This document shows positions 32,670 through 41,701 of a DNA stretch of 64,000 nt, in pieces (position 1 is the stretch's first letter; each line of letters starts with the position of its first letter). The stretch lies in contig NZ_CP109199.1 in assembly GCF_036250065.1 (NCBI RefSeq), positions 6,014,001 to 6,078,000 of the forward strand. The letters are read 5' to 3'. The DNA is from Micromonospora sp. NBC_01699 (GTDB lineage: Bacteria; Actinomycetota; Actinomycetes; Mycobacteriales; Micromonosporaceae). The translations under genes and the position numbers were made by a program. The notes below the pieces were generated by a model. The model worked only from the letters and a program-made list of their open reading frames with translations, ran no database searches and was not told the DNA's origin.

Positions 32670-33824
32670 TCAGCGGCTCCACTGGCCGGCGAGGCGGGCG
32701 CTGACCGCACGCAGGCCCTCGGCCGGGCGGGTCATCGCCCGCTCGACCCCGCCGTGTTCCTCGCCACCGAAGTAGTCCACCAGGCTGTACGACTCGGTCA
32801 CCCCGGCCGCCGCCGCCTCCCGCCGCCCGGCGCTGACCCGACCGGCCAGCACCACGCAGGGCAGGCCCCGGTCGCGGGCCGCACCGGCGATCCCGGCGAC
32901 CACCTTGCCGCGCAGCGACTGGTGGTCGAACGAGCCCTCGCCGGTAATCACCAGATCGGCCTCGTCCAGCGCGGCGGCCAACCCGATCTTGTCGCTGACC
33001 AGGGCGATGCCCGACTCGCAGCGCCCGCCCAGGGCGAGGATCGCCGCGCCGAGCCCACCGGCCGCACCCGCACCGGGCAGGGTGGCCAGGCCCGGCGGGC
33101 AGGTCGGCAGCTCCCGCTCCAGTACGCCGGCGAACACCTCCAGCGCCGAGTCGAGCAGGAACACGTCCTCGCGTGAGGCACCCTTCTGCGGCCCGTACAC
33201 GTTCGAGGCGCCGTGCAGGCCGGTCAGCGGGTTGTCCACGTCCGTCGCCGCGACCAGTTCCACCTCCCGCAGTCGGGGTGCGCCGGCCAGCGCCGAGGCG
33301 GTGCTCAGCGCGGCGCCCCCGTACGGCAGGGCGTGGCCGATCTCGTCGATCGGGGCGGCGCCGAGCGCGGCGAGCATGCCCGCACCGGCGTCGTTGGTGG
33401 CCGAGCCACCGAGCCCGATCACCACCCGTCGGGCCCCCGCCTCGACCGCGGCGGCCACCAGCAGCCCCAGCCCGTACGAGGTGGTGGTCAACGGGTCGCG
33501 CTCGTCCGGGGCGAGCAGGTGCAGGCCGCAGGCCATCGCACTCTCGACGTACGCGATGGGTCCGCCACCGGCGCCGTCCGGGTCGGTGACGAGGATCTCG
33601 CCCTGCGCGGGGCGGCCGAGCGGATCGACGGTCGGCACCGTCAGCCGACGCCCGGCGACCGCCTCGGCGAGCACCTCGACGAAGCCCGGACCGCCGTCGG
33701 CCAGCGGTCGGGCGATGGCCTGGTCCCCGGGCGCGGTGTCGTGCCAGCCGGCGATCACCGCGGCGGCCACCTCGGGGGCGGAGAGAGTACCGGCGAATTT
33801 GTCTGGACAGATCAGAACCCGCAT
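32670..33824 (-). CDS. Glycerate kinase, GlxK type
   Basis: The protein is 384 aa. Motifs typical of class II glycerate kinases are visible: CPDKFAGTLSAPEVAAAV at the start, IGLGGSATNDAGAGMLAALG (about 140-160) and ITGEGSFDHQSLRGK (about 295-310). It phosphorylates glycerate with ATP. The ATG at 33824 has the natural N-terminal strand; the longer upstream frame lacks family similarity. M. tuberculosis Rv2205c is the counterpart I recall next to the ErpA-like gene. It is divergent from nadA with only 67 bp between. Confidence 0.93.
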   Translation of the reverse strand: MRVLICPDKFAGTLSAPEVAAAVIAGWHDTAPGDQAIARPLADGGPGFVEVLAEAVAGRRLTVPTVDPLGRPAQGEILVTDPDGAGGGPIAYVESAMACGLHLLAPDERDPLTTTSYGLGLLVAAAVEAGARRVVIGLGGSATNDAGAGMLAALGAAPIDEIGHALPYGGAALSTASALAGAPRLREVELVAATDVDNPLTGLHGASNVYGPQKGASREDVFLLDSALEVFAGVLERELPTCPPGLATLPGAGAAGGLGAAILALGGRCESGIALVSDKIGLAAALDEADLVITGEGSFDHQSLRGKVVAGIAGAARDRGLPCVVLAGRVSAGRREAAAAGVTESYSLVDYFGGEEHGGVERAMTRPAEGLRAVSARLAGQWSR

Positions 33825-33891
33825 CCCGGCAGTGTGGCAGCCCACATCGGCAGCCGCTGCGGGCGGGCCGCGCTGTGGGAGCATGGGGGGC

Positions 33892-35061
33892 GTGACTTCG
33901 ACCTGGGTAGAGCCGTCAAACACCGCTACCGCCCTGCTCCTGCTGGGTCGCGGGACCGACCCGGACAGCGAGCGTGGCGTGGACTGTCCGGGGGAGCTGC
34001 CCCCGGCGAGCGACCCGAACCTGGTCGCTCGGGCGACCGCGGCGAAGGCCAAACTCGGCCAGCGGGTGTTCGTGCTCGGCCACCACTACCAGCGCGACGA
34101 GGTGATCCAGTTCGCCGATGTGACCGGCGACTCGTTCAAGCTGGCCCGCGAGGCCGCCGCCCGGCCGGACGCGGAGTACATCCTCTTCTGCGGCGTGCAC
34201 TTCATGGCCGAGAGCGCCGACATCCTCACCACCGACCGGCAGAAGGTCATCCTGCCCGACCTGGCCGCCGGCTGCTCGATGGCGGACATGGCCGCGCTGC
34301 CGCAGGTCGAGACGGCCTGGGAGGTGCTGGAGGAGCTGGGCGTCGCGGGTTCGACAGTGCCGGTGACGTACATGAACTCGTCCGCCGACATCAAGGGCTT
34401 CGTCGGTCGCAACGGCGGTGTGGTCTGCACCTCGTCCAACGCGCAACGGGCGCTGCGCTGGGCGTTCGAGCGCGGCCAGCGGGTGCTGTTCCTGCCCGAC
34501 CAGCACCTGGGCCGCAACACCGCCGTGCTGGAGCTGGGGTTGGACGCGGACGACTGTGTGCTCTACGACCCGCACAAGCCGGGCGGTGGGCTCACCCCGC
34601 AGCAGTTGCGCGAGGCCAAGATGATCCTCTGGCGCGGGCACTGCTCGGTGCACGGCCGGTTCACCCTCAGCAGTGTGAACGAGGTTCGGATGCGGGTGCC
34701 CGGGGTAAACGTGCTGGTGCACCCCGAATGCCGCTACGACGTGGTGACGGCCGCCGACTATGTCGGTTCCACCGAATACATCATCAAAATGATCGAGGCC
34801 GCGCCGGCCGGCTCGGCCTGGGCGGTCGGCACCGAACTCAACCTGGTACGCCGGCTCGCCAACGCCCACCCGGACAAGCAGATCATGTTCCTCGACCGGG
34901 CGGTCTGCTACTGCTCGACGATGAACCGGATCGACCTGCCGCACCTGGTCTGGGCCCTCGAAGAGCTGGTCGCCGGCCGCGTGGTCAACCAGATCACGGT
35001 GGACCCGGACACCGCCCACCACGCCAAGCGGGCGCTGGACCAGATGCTCGCCCTACCGTGA
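33892..35061 (+). CDS. nadA: Quinolinate synthase
   Basis: The protein is 389 aa. It shows the NadA folds and the three 4Fe-4S ligand Cys in FCGVHFMAES, VVCTSSNA and CYCSTMN, plus GHHYQRDEV near residue 62 and HPEC. It condenses iminoaspartate with dihydroxyacetone phosphate in NAD synthesis; nadB and nadC are not in the window. The start is taken as GTG 33892; an in-frame ATG at 33883 would add three residues. Its cluster makes it a possible client of the ErpA-like carrier. Confidence 0.96.
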   Translation: MTSTWVEPSNTATALLLLGRGTDPDSERGVDCPGELPPASDPNLVARATAAKAKLGQRVFVLGHHYQRDEVIQFADVTGDSFKLAREAAARPDAEYILFCGVHFMAESADILTTDRQKVILPDLAAGCSMADMAALPQVETAWEVLEELGVAGSTVPVTYMNSSADIKGFVGRNGGVVCTSSNAQRALRWAFERGQRVLFLPDQHLGRNTAVLELGLDADDCVLYDPHKPGGGLTPQQLREAKMILWRGHCSVHGRFTLSSVNEVRMRVPGVNVLVHPECRYDVVTAADYVGSTEYIIKMIEAAPAGSAWAVGTELNLVRRLANAHPDKQIMFLDRAVCYCSTMNRIDLPHLVWALEELVAGRVVNQITVDPDTAHHAKRALDQMLALP

Positions 35062-35296
35062 GCAGACACAATTACGTGCAGTAATGGCCGCCGTACCGAT
35101 AAGCAGTGACGTCCCGATTTCGTGCCATCTAGGTCGGGGTGACCAACGCCATTTCGGTCACGGAGCGCTATGCTGCCCAGGCGACACAGAGCCAGCCGTA
35201 TCCCCGCGGCTGCGCCCCGCGGGCTACGGCCGTGAGTGACGCTCAGCCGCCCCGCACCCCTTATTACCCGGCAGCACCTATCCGCTGGAGGTTGCG

Positions 35297-36652
35297 TTGA
35301 CCGACGACGTTCTGGTCGTGCACGGAGGTACCCCGTTGTCGGGGAAGATCCGGGTCCGCGGCGCCAAGAATCTTGTTTCGAAGGCGATGGTCGCCGCCCT
35401 GCTCGGCGACACTCCGAGCCGCCTGTTCGACGTGCCGCGCATCCGCGACGTCGAGATCGTCAAGGGTCTGCTCGAACTGCACGGGGTCCGGGTCTCGGAC
35501 GGCGCCGAGAACGGCGAGCTCGTCTTCGACCCGGCGAACGTGGAGAGCGCCACCACGGACGAGATCAACGTGCACGCCGGGTCGAGCCGGATCCCGATCC
35601 TGTTCTGCGGGCCCCTGCTGCACCGGCTCGGGCACGCGTTCATCCCCGACCTCGGCGGCTGCCACATCGGTCCCCGACCGATCGACTTCCACATCCAGGC
35701 GCTGCGGCAGTTCGGCGCGGTCGTGGACAAGACGCCGGAGGGCATGCACCTCACCGCGCCGAGCGGCCTGCACGGCACCAAGTTCGAGCTGCCGTACCCG
35801 AGTGTCGGTGCGACCGAGCAGGTGCTGCTCACCGCCGTGATGGCCGAGGGCGTCACCGAGCTGCGCAACGCGGCGGTGGAGCCGGAGATCATCGACCTGA
35901 TCGCGATCCTCCAGAAGATGGGCGCGATCATCAAGGTGCACACCGACCGGGTGATCGAGATCCAGGGGGTGTCGCGCCTGACGGGCTACACCCACCGGCC
36001 GATCCCGGACCGGATCGAGGCGGCGAGCTGGGCGGCGGCGGCGCTGGCCACCGGCGGTGACGTCGAGGTGCTCGGGGCCGAGCAGGTCGACATGATGACC
36101 TTCCTGAACGTGTTCCGCTCGGTCGGCGGCGCGTACGAGGTGACCGACGCCCGCCCGCCGCGACTCGGCTCGGAGGGCCAGGAGGGCGGCATCCGGTTCT
36201 GGCACCCGGGCGGCGAGTTGCAGGCGGTGGCCCTGGAGACCGACGTCCACCCCGGCTTCATGACCGACTGGCAGCAGCCCCTGGTGGTCGCGCTGACCCA
36301 GGCCCGGGGCCTGTCGATCGTGCACGAGACCGTGTACGAGCAGCGGCTGGGCTACACCGAGGCGCTGAACAAGATGGGCGCCACCATCCAGGTCTACCGC
36401 GACTGCCTCGGCGGCACCCCGTGCCGGTTCGGCCGGCGCAACTTCAAGCACTCCGCGGTGATCGCCGGCCCGAGCAAGCTGCACGCCGCCGACCTGGTCA
36501 TCCCGGACCTGCGGGCCGGGTTCAGCCACCTGATCGCCGCACTGGCCGCCGAGGGCACCTCCCGGGTGTACGGCGTCGACCTGATCAACCGCGGGTACGA
36601 GGACTTCGAGGCGAAGCTCTCCGCCCTCGGCGCCCACGCGGAACGACCGTAA
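35297..36652 (+). CDS. murA: UDP-GlcNAc 1-carboxyvinyltransferase
   Basis: The protein is 451 aa from a TTG start with TGGAGG upstream. It has the catalytic RGAKN (Lys24-Asn25), the flexible-loop Cys in GGCHIGPRPID (Cys122), and a substrate-binding DLRAG near the C-terminus. It performs the first committed step of peptidoglycan synthesis. Cys rather than Asp at the loop position predicts a fosfomycin-sensitive form, unlike mycobacterial MurA. Many actinobacteria carry another murA near the ATP synthase genes, so this may be a second copy. It ends before a hairpin at 36671. Confidence 0.95.
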   Translation: MTDDVLVVHGGTPLSGKIRVRGAKNLVSKAMVAALLGDTPSRLFDVPRIRDVEIVKGLLELHGVRVSDGAENGELVFDPANVESATTDEINVHAGSSRIPILFCGPLLHRLGHAFIPDLGGCHIGPRPIDFHIQALRQFGAVVDKTPEGMHLTAPSGLHGTKFELPYPSVGATEQVLLTAVMAEGVTELRNAAVEPEIIDLIAILQKMGAIIKVHTDRVIEIQGVSRLTGYTHRPIPDRIEAASWAAAALATGGDVEVLGAEQVDMMTFLNVFRSVGGAYEVTDARPPRLGSEGQEGGIRFWHPGGELQAVALETDVHPGFMTDWQQPLVVALTQARGLSIVHETVYEQRLGYTEALNKMGATIQVYRDCLGGTPCRFGRRNFKHSAVIAGPSKLHAADLVIPDLRAGFSHLIAALAAEGTSRVYGVDLINRGYEDFEAKLSALGAHAERP

Positions 36653-36670
36653 CGTCCGTATCGCGTCGTG

Positions 36671-36712
36671 GCTGACGCCCTCCGCACACCGTGATGTGTG
36701 GAAGGCGTCAGC
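36671..36712 (+). terminator. Hairpin after murA
   Basis: Arms 36671-36679 and 36704-36712 pair perfectly over 9 bp and continue imperfectly inward (TCC/GGA, CACAC/GTGTG-type pairs). It starts 19 nt after the murA stop. Confidence 0.65.
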
Positions 36713-36719
36713 CGCCCGC

Positions 36720-36725
36720 TACCCT
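36720..36725 (+). promoter_or_regulatory. -10 of leaderless DUF3043 gene
   Basis: TACCCT ends 6 nt before the GTG at 36732, immediately after the murA terminator. Confidence 0.55.
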
Positions 36726-36731
36726 TCATCC

Positions 36732-37346
36732 GTGCCGTCGTTGTTTCGCCGTAAGTCCACCGACCTTGTCGAGGAGAACGTCACCGCGGTGACGTCCGAC
36801 GAGGCGACCGATGCCGCCCGCCCCCGGGGTTACACACCCAGCAAGAAGGAACTCGGCGTGCAGACGCCGAAGCGCCCGACCGCGGGGCGTCGACCGGGTG
36901 CGGTGGAAACCCGCCCACCGGCGAACAAGCAGGAGGCGCGCGAGCGTCGCCGGGTCGCCCGCGCCGAGGCGGCGGCCGAGTTCCGGCGCGAGGGCGGACC
37001 CCGCGACCGGGGGCCGGAGCGGATGCTGGCCCGGGACGTGGTCGACTCCCGTCGTACGGTCGGCACCTGGTTCTTCGGTGGCGCCCTGATCGTGCTGATC
37101 GGTTCGTCGGGCGCGATGCCGCCGGTCGTACGGCTGGTCTCGAACCTGCTCTGGGGCGCGCTCGCCATCGGTCTGGTGATCGACTCGATCCTGATCTCCG
37201 GGAAGATCCGGCGGCTGGTCCGCGAGCGGTTCCCCAAGACCCAGTTGCGGATGGGCTCGCTCTACCTCTACGCGATCATGCGCTCGATCACCTTCCGCCG
37301 GATGCGAGCGCCGATCCCCCGGGTCAACATCGGCGACAAGATCTAG
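36732..37346 (+). CDS. DUF3043 membrane protein
   Basis: The protein is 204 aa. A hydrophilic basic N-terminal half (about 1-110, many Arg/Lys/Pro) is followed by two membrane segments (about 117-133 and 140-158) and a short basic C-terminus ending PRVNIGDKI. This is the actinobacterial DUF3043 family (Rv2206 in M. tuberculosis by neighbourhood and look), of unknown function. The GTG at 36732 is the first codon after a close -10. Confidence 0.88.
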   Translation: MPSLFRRKSTDLVEENVTAVTSDEATDAARPRGYTPSKKELGVQTPKRPTAGRRPGAVETRPPANKQEARERRRVARAEAAAEFRREGGPRDRGPERMLARDVVDSRRTVGTWFFGGALIVLIGSSGAMPPVVRLVSNLLWGALAIGLVIDSILISGKIRRLVRERFPKTQLRMGSLYLYAIMRSITFRRMRAPIPRVNIGDKI

Positions 37347-37357
37347 CCTCGCTTCCC

Positions 37358-37408
37358 GGCTCACGCGAGCAGGCGGCTCACGCGAGCAGGCGGCTCACGC
37401 GAGCAGGC
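37358..37408. repeat. 17-bp tandem repeat, three copies
   Basis: Three exact copies of GGCTCACGCGAGCAGGC occupy the gap between the converging DUF3043 and azlD genes, and a diverged fourth begins at 37409, reaching the azlD stop codon. The unit is not a multiple of three, consistent with its non-coding position. Confidence 0.9.
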
Positions 37409-37411
37409 GGC

Positions 37412-37720
37412 TCAGGCGACGCCGAGCAGGCGGAGCGCCGCCGTGGTGCCGGCGGCGGCGACCACCACCAGCACGAACGGCGCCCGCCGGACGGCCAGGA
37501 CCAGCCCGACCAGTACGCCGGCCGGGCGGGCCACCCCGGCGAAGGCACCGCCCTCGGTGAGCGCCGCCGTGGCGGCCAGTGCGGCGAGCATGGTGGCGGC
37601 GGCGATCGGCAGCAGCCGGGCCAGCCAGTCCGGCAGGTCAACCCGTTCCCGCAGCACCACACCGGCCAGCCGGAAGGCGTACGTGCCGACGGCCAGGGCC
37701 AGGATCACCGCGATCAGCAC
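37412..37720 (-). CDS. azlD: AzlD-type branched-chain amino acid exporter subunit
   Basis: The protein is 102 aa with four short membrane helices and the AzlD features TYAFRLAGVVL and LLPIAAATMLAALA. AzlD is the small partner of AzlC in export of branched-chain amino acids or analogues. The GTG at 37720 overlaps the azlC stop by 7 bp, so the pair is co-translated. Confidence 0.9.
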   Translation of the reverse strand: MLIAVILALAVGTYAFRLAGVVLRERVDLPDWLARLLPIAAATMLAALAATAALTEGGAFAGVARPAGVLVGLVLAVRRAPFVLVVVAAAGTTAALRLLGVA

Positions 37721-38400
37721 GGCCGTACCGGCTTGTTCCGGGGCAGCGCGAGTACGCCGAGCCCGCCGAGTGCCAGCAGCACCGGCAGACCGGCCGGCAG
37801 GACCGGGGTCAGTGCCACGGCGGCGAGTGCGCCGACCACCGCGACCCGGCGGGTGTCCGGGTCCCGCAGGACGGGCAGCAGCAGGGCGAGCAGACCGGCC
37901 GGGAAGGCCGCGTCCAGACCGAGCCGGTTCGGGTCACCGGCGAACCCGCCGAGCAGTACGCCGAGCACGGTGCCGGCGTTCCAGGCCAGGAAGAGCAGCA
38001 CCCCGGCCAGCCAGTACGCGCGCCGCCGGGCGGCACCCTCGGGCTGGCCGAGCGCGAAGGCGGTGGTCTCGTCGGTCATCAGGTGGGCGCCGAGGAGTCG
38101 GGCCCGCCAACCGGTGCCGAGGGTGTCGCCGAGGGTGAGCCCGAACGGCAGGTGCCGGGCGTTGAGCAGCAGCCCGGCGAGCACCGCGGCGAGCGGGTTG
38201 CCGGCGGCGACCAGCCCGACGGCCATGAACTGCGCCCCGCCCGCGTAGAGCACGGCGGACATCGCGACGACCGCCCAGATCGGCAGCCCGGCGGCGACCG
38301 CGATGGCGCCGAAGGAGGCGCCGACCGCGATGATCGCCACGCTGAGCGCGCCGATGTCGCGCAGCAGGGCTCGGTCGGTTGTTCGGTCTACCGTACGCAT
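37714..38400 (-). CDS. azlC: AzlC-type branched-chain amino acid exporter subunit
   Basis: The protein is 228 aa with six or seven membrane segments and the AzlC motifs ASFGAIAVAAGLPIWAVVAMSA, LNARHLPFGLTLG and HLMTDETTAFAL. It forms the main channel of the AzlCD exporter. The gene is divergent from an XRE-cupin regulator that likely controls it through GAAC/GTTC repeats in the 66-bp gap. Confidence 0.92.
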   Translation of the reverse strand: MRTVDRTTDRALLRDIGALSVAIIAVGASFGAIAVAAGLPIWAVVAMSAVLYAGGAQFMAVGLVAAGNPLAAVLAGLLLNARHLPFGLTLGDTLGTGWRARLLGAHLMTDETTAFALGQPEGAARRRAYWLAGVLLFLAWNAGTVLGVLLGGFAGDPNRLGLDAAFPAGLLALLLPVLRDPDTRRVAVVGALAAVALTPVLPAGLPVLLALGGLGVLALPRNKPVRPC

Positions 38401-38401
38401 G

Positions 38402-38445
38402 GTTCAGAATAATGAACGCCGTGAACCGCGTTCGTCAAACCGAAC
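38402..38445. promoter_or_regulatory. Array of GTTC/GAAC half-sites
   Basis: Three overlapping inverted repeats are present: GTTCA-N6-TGAAC (38402-38417), GAAC-N3-GTTC (38423-38433) and GTTCG-N6-CGAAC (38430-38445). They fill the gap between azlC and the XRE-cupin gene, a fitting place for cooperative operator binding. Confidence 0.65.
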
Positions 38446-38466
38446 AGACAGTCCGATGGAGTGAAC

Positions 38467-39033
38467 ATGTCGTCACCGTCACCGCCCGGCTCGCCCGTGG
38501 CCACCATCGCCGCCGCCCTGCGCAGGGAACGCGAACGGGCCGGCATCTCGCTCACCGAACTGGCCCGCCGGGCCGGCATCGCCAAGTCGACCCTCTCCCA
38601 GCTCGAAGCCGGCACCGGCAACCCCAGCGTGGAAACCGTCTGGGCGCTCGGCGTGGCGTTGGGGGTGCCGTTCAGCCGGCTGGTCGAGGAACCCGCCCCG
38701 GCGGTACGGGTCATCCGCGCCGGCCACGGCAGCGCGCTCCGCTCCGACCAGGCCGACCTCACCGCCGCCCTGCTCGCCGCGGGCGCGCCGCACAGCCGCC
38801 GCGACATCTACCTGCTCGCCCTCGAACCCGGTGCGGTACGCGACGCCACCGCACACATCCCCGGCAGCATCGAGCACCTGGTCGTCGGCGCCGGGCGGCT
38901 GCGTACGGGACCGGCGTCGGCACCGGTGGAACTCGAACCGGGCGACTATGCCGCCTTTCCCGGCGACGTACCGCACCGCTACGAGGCGCTCGCCCCGGGC
39001 ACCTTCGCCGTGCTGGTCATGGAGCACCCGTGA
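38467..39033 (+). CDS. XRE-cupin transcriptional regulator
   Basis: The protein is 188 aa from the ATG at 38467, with GGAG 5 nt upstream; a GTG at 38461 is less well placed. The HTH is at about 12-70 (ISLTELARRAGIAKSTLSQLEAG), and a cupin domain follows at about 105-185 (HLVVGAGRLRTG, LEPGDYAAFPGDVPHRYEAL). Such proteins sense a small molecule in the cupin barrel. The divergent azlCD genes suggest control by an amino acid or related metabolite. The 3' end overlaps the ABC ATPase gene by 17 bp in antisense. Confidence 0.93.
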   Translation: MSSPSPPGSPVATIAAALRRERERAGISLTELARRAGIAKSTLSQLEAGTGNPSVETVWALGVALGVPFSRLVEEPAPAVRVIRAGHGSALRSDQADLTAALLAAGAPHSRRDIYLLALEPGAVRDATAHIPGSIEHLVVGAGRLRTGPASAPVELEPGDYAAFPGDVPHRYEALAPGTFAVLVMEHP

Positions 39034-40036
39034 GATCGACACGCGGCGCCGACTGCGGCGGGACGACACCGGCCGGCGCCGGGGTCTGGTAGAGGCGGCG
39101 GACGACATCCTCGATGTCCGGCTCGACGATCGCCAGGTCGCGCAGGGTCGCCAACCCGGCCAGCCGGGCCACCACCTCGGCCGCGGTGGCCGACTCCAGT
39201 TCGAAGACCAGACGCCGGCCGTCCGCCTCGATCCGCCGCACCGGCGCGCCCGGCAGCACTGGCGGATCGGCCAGCGGTTCGTCCAGGTCGACCACGACCA
39301 GGCGGCGGGAACCGTACCGGGCGTGCAGCGCGTCGATGCCGCCGTCGTGCACCACCCGACCGTGATCGATCACCACCAGCCGCCGGCAGAGCCGTTCGAT
39401 GTCGGCCAGGTCGTGCGTGGTCAGCAGCAGGGTGGTGTCGCCGGCCCGACCCAACTCGCCCAGGAACTCCCGGACCGCCTGCTTGCTCACCAGGTCCAGC
39501 CCGATCGTCGGCTCGTCCAGGAACAGCACCTCCGGCCCGTGCAGCAGCGCGGCGGTCAGCTCACCGCGCATCCGCTGGCCGAGGGAGAGCTGGCGGACCG
39601 GGGTGTCCAGGAACTCGTCCAGGTCGAGCAGGGTCCGGCAGCGGCGCAGCCGGGCGGCGTGCTCGGCGGCCGGCACCCGGTAGATGTGCCGCAGCAGGTC
39701 GAACGACTCCCGCAGCGGCAGGTCCCACCAGAGCTGGGAGCGCTGGCCGAACACCACGCCGATCCGCAGCGCCAACCGGGTCCGCTGGGTCACCGGGGTC
39801 AGCCCGCAGACGCGTACCTCGCCGCCGGAGGGCATCAGCACACCGGTGAGCATCTTCAGGGTGGTGGACTTGCCGGCGCCGTTCGGTCCGATGTAGCCGA
39901 CCATCTCGCCCCGGGCCACCGCCAGGTCCACCCCGTCGACCGCGGTGACGACCTTCTTCGTCCGGCGCAACCGGCCGGCCTTCACCCGTACGGTGAACTC
40001 CTTGCGCAGTCCGCGCGCTTCGATGACGTCGCTCAT
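39017..40036 (-). CDS. ABC transporter ATP-binding protein
   Basis: The protein is 339 aa with Walker A GPNGAGKST (about 50-58), the signature LSLGQ and Walker B VLFLDEPTIGLD, and a H-loop (LLTTHD). The C-terminal 90 residues form the accessory domain common to the DUF4162-like group. It energises an exporter with the two downstream-numbered permease genes; the three overlap by 4 and 8 bp and form one operon transcribed leftward. The operon is read last here, so the ATPase is its 3'-most gene. The substrate is unknown; the family includes peptide and drug exporters. Confidence 0.95.
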   Translation of the reverse strand: MSDVIEARGLRKEFTVRVKAGRLRRTKKVVTAVDGVDLAVARGEMVGYIGPNGAGKSTTLKMLTGVLMPSGGEVRVCGLTPVTQRTRLALRIGVVFGQRSQLWWDLPLRESFDLLRHIYRVPAAEHAARLRRCRTLLDLDEFLDTPVRQLSLGQRMRGELTAALLHGPEVLFLDEPTIGLDLVSKQAVREFLGELGRAGDTTLLLTTHDLADIERLCRRLVVIDHGRVVHDGGIDALHARYGSRRLVVVDLDEPLADPPVLPGAPVRRIEADGRRLVFELESATAAEVVARLAGLATLRDLAIVEPDIEDVVRRLYQTPAPAGVVPPQSAPRVDLTGAP

Positions 40037-40854
40037 GACCCCGTACTCCGGTAGTGTCTGATGCCGGTCCGCCAAGCGGCGGCGGCGCCGACGGCGGCCA
40101 GCCCCGCGACGCCCGGCGCGGCCCACCCGACCCAGCCCGGCAGGCCGAGCGGGTCGGCTCGGCCGAGCAGCGCCAGCGCCGGGTGATAGGCCACGAAGGC
40201 AAACCCCAGGCCGTACGCGAAAATCGCGCGGAACCATCCACCGTAGACGGTTATCGGGTACGCGGTGAAGTCCCGACCACCGTAGGTGAACGCGTTGCCG
40301 ACCTCGCCCGAGTCGATCCAATAGAACGCGAGCGTGGCCGAGGCGACGAAGATCGAGCCGAAGAAGACCGCCCCGGCCAGCGGGGCGACGACCACCAGCA
40401 GCACCCGTGCCGGGGTCCAGTCGACATCGGCCGCGACCAGCGCCACGACCAGCACGGCGAGCCCGAACACCGCCCGGGACACCTTGCGCAGCGGCAGATC
40501 CATCAGCAACAGTTGCGGCAGCGCGCCGAGCGGGCGGACCAGCACGGCGTCCATCAGCCCGGTCCGGACGTAGGTCCGGACCCGTTCGATGTTGCCGACG
40601 GCCAGGTCGGCGGTAGCGAAGGAGCAGGCGGACAGGCCCACCATCACCATCGCCTCGCGTACGTCGAAGCCGCCGAGGGTACGGGTCACCTGGAACAGCA
40701 CCAGCACCGTGGCCACGTCGAAGACGGTGGCGCCGACGTTGCCGACCAGGTCGACGACGAACGAAGTCCGGTACGACGCCTGCGACCGCGCCTGCCCGCG
40801 CAGCAGCGCCAGGTAGCCGACCCCCGGCCCAGCCTGCTCCTGCCGCTCAGCCAC
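40033..40854 (-). CDS. ABC-2 type permease (DUF990 group)
   Basis: The protein is 273 aa with six membrane segments and motifs of the ABC2_membrane_6 (DUF990) group, such as GLMDAVLVRPLGALPQLL and DFTAYPITVYGGWFRAIF. It pairs with the second permease (40847-41701) to form a heterodimeric channel. Its ATG overlaps the stop of the other permease by 8 bp and its stop overlaps the ATPase start by 4 bp. Confidence 0.9.
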   Translation of the reverse strand: MAERQEQAGPGVGYLALLRGQARSQASYRTSFVVDLVGNVGATVFDVATVLVLFQVTRTLGGFDVREAMVMVGLSACSFATADLAVGNIERVRTYVRTGLMDAVLVRPLGALPQLLLMDLPLRKVSRAVFGLAVLVVALVAADVDWTPARVLLVVVAPLAGAVFFGSIFVASATLAFYWIDSGEVGNAFTYGGRDFTAYPITVYGGWFRAIFAYGLGFAFVAYHPALALLGRADPLGLPGWVGWAAPGVAGLAAVGAAAAWRTGIRHYRSTGS

Positions 40855-41701
40855 CCTGCACCACCAGCCGCCGCTCGGCCCGCCGCTGCACCAGGTGGCA
40901 GGCGAACAGGAGCAGCACCGCCCAGACCACCTGTACGCCGACCAGCCCGGCCTGCACCGGCAGCCGGTCGCGTTCCACCACCACGTCGAGCGGGGTCTGC
41001 ATCAGACTCGGGAACGGGGTGGCCAGCCAGAGCGACACGCTGGCCCAGTCCGGCAGAAAGCGCAGCGGGAAGTAGAGCCCGGCGAGGACGCCGGAGTAGA
41101 GGGTCCAGAGCAGCAGCGGCCCGCGCGCGTCCGCCAGCCAGTACGTCGTGGCGTTGACCAGGTAACGGCAGCCGAACGAGGCGACCACGGCGAGGACCGC
41201 CGAGGCCAGGAAGAGCGGGGCGGTCTGCCACCGGGTCGGCAGGTAGACGTCGAAGAAGATCGGACCGGTGAGTACCGGCGGGACGAAGCGGGTCAGCATC
41301 GCGTACGCCGCCCGCCCGAGGTCGGTGGCGAGGTAGCCGACCACCGGGTGCACCGGTCGGAGCAGGTCGGTGGCGATGTCCCCGGTCCGGATCCGATCAG
41401 CCAGATCGGTCCAGCCCCAGAGGCCGACCACGGCCAGCAGTCCCTGCCCGACCCAGACGAAGGTGGCCAGTTGCGCCGGGTCGTAGCCGGCCGCCCGGCC
41501 ACCCGCTCCGGTCGCCACGGCGAGCAGGATGTAGCACTTGAGAAAGCCGAAGACCGTGTTGGTGAAGGCCCCGGCAAGAGTCGCCTGTCGGTACGTCGAA
41601 TAGCGACGGTACCCTGATCCTGTTATCGCAGTAAATGTCCGGAACAAGGACACGATGTTTCTACTGATCGGCGGTGCCGCAGTGGCGGTGACCGAGCCCA
41701 C
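40847..41701 (-). CDS. ABC-2 type permease, first gene of exporter operon
   Basis: The protein is 284 aa with six membrane segments. It shares with its partner the layout TGDIATDLLRPVHPVVGYLATD, the cytoplasmic loop of this permease group. A GTG at 41701 is preceded by GGAGGG at 6-nt spacing, fixing the start. It is divergent from the very large TPR/WG-repeat gene with 163 bp between. Confidence 0.9.
   Translation of the reverse strand: MGSVTATAAPPISRNIVSLFRTFTAITGSGYRRYSTYRQATLAGAFTNTVFGFLKCYILLAVATGAGGRAAGYDPAQLATFVWVGQGLLAVVGLWGWTDLADRIRTGDIATDLLRPVHPVVGYLATDLGRAAYAMLTRFVPPVLTGPIFFDVYLPTRWQTAPLFLASAVLAVVASFGCRYLVNATTYWLADARGPLLLWTLYSGVLAGLYFPLRFLPDWASVSLWLATPFPSLMQTPLDVVVERDRLPVQAGLVGVQVVWAVLLLFACHLVQRRAERRLVVQGG

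Noticed and set aside
32905-33891. 329-codon extension upstream of nadA
   Set aside because: It is antisense to glycerate kinase and low-complexity; NadA similarity begins just after 33892.
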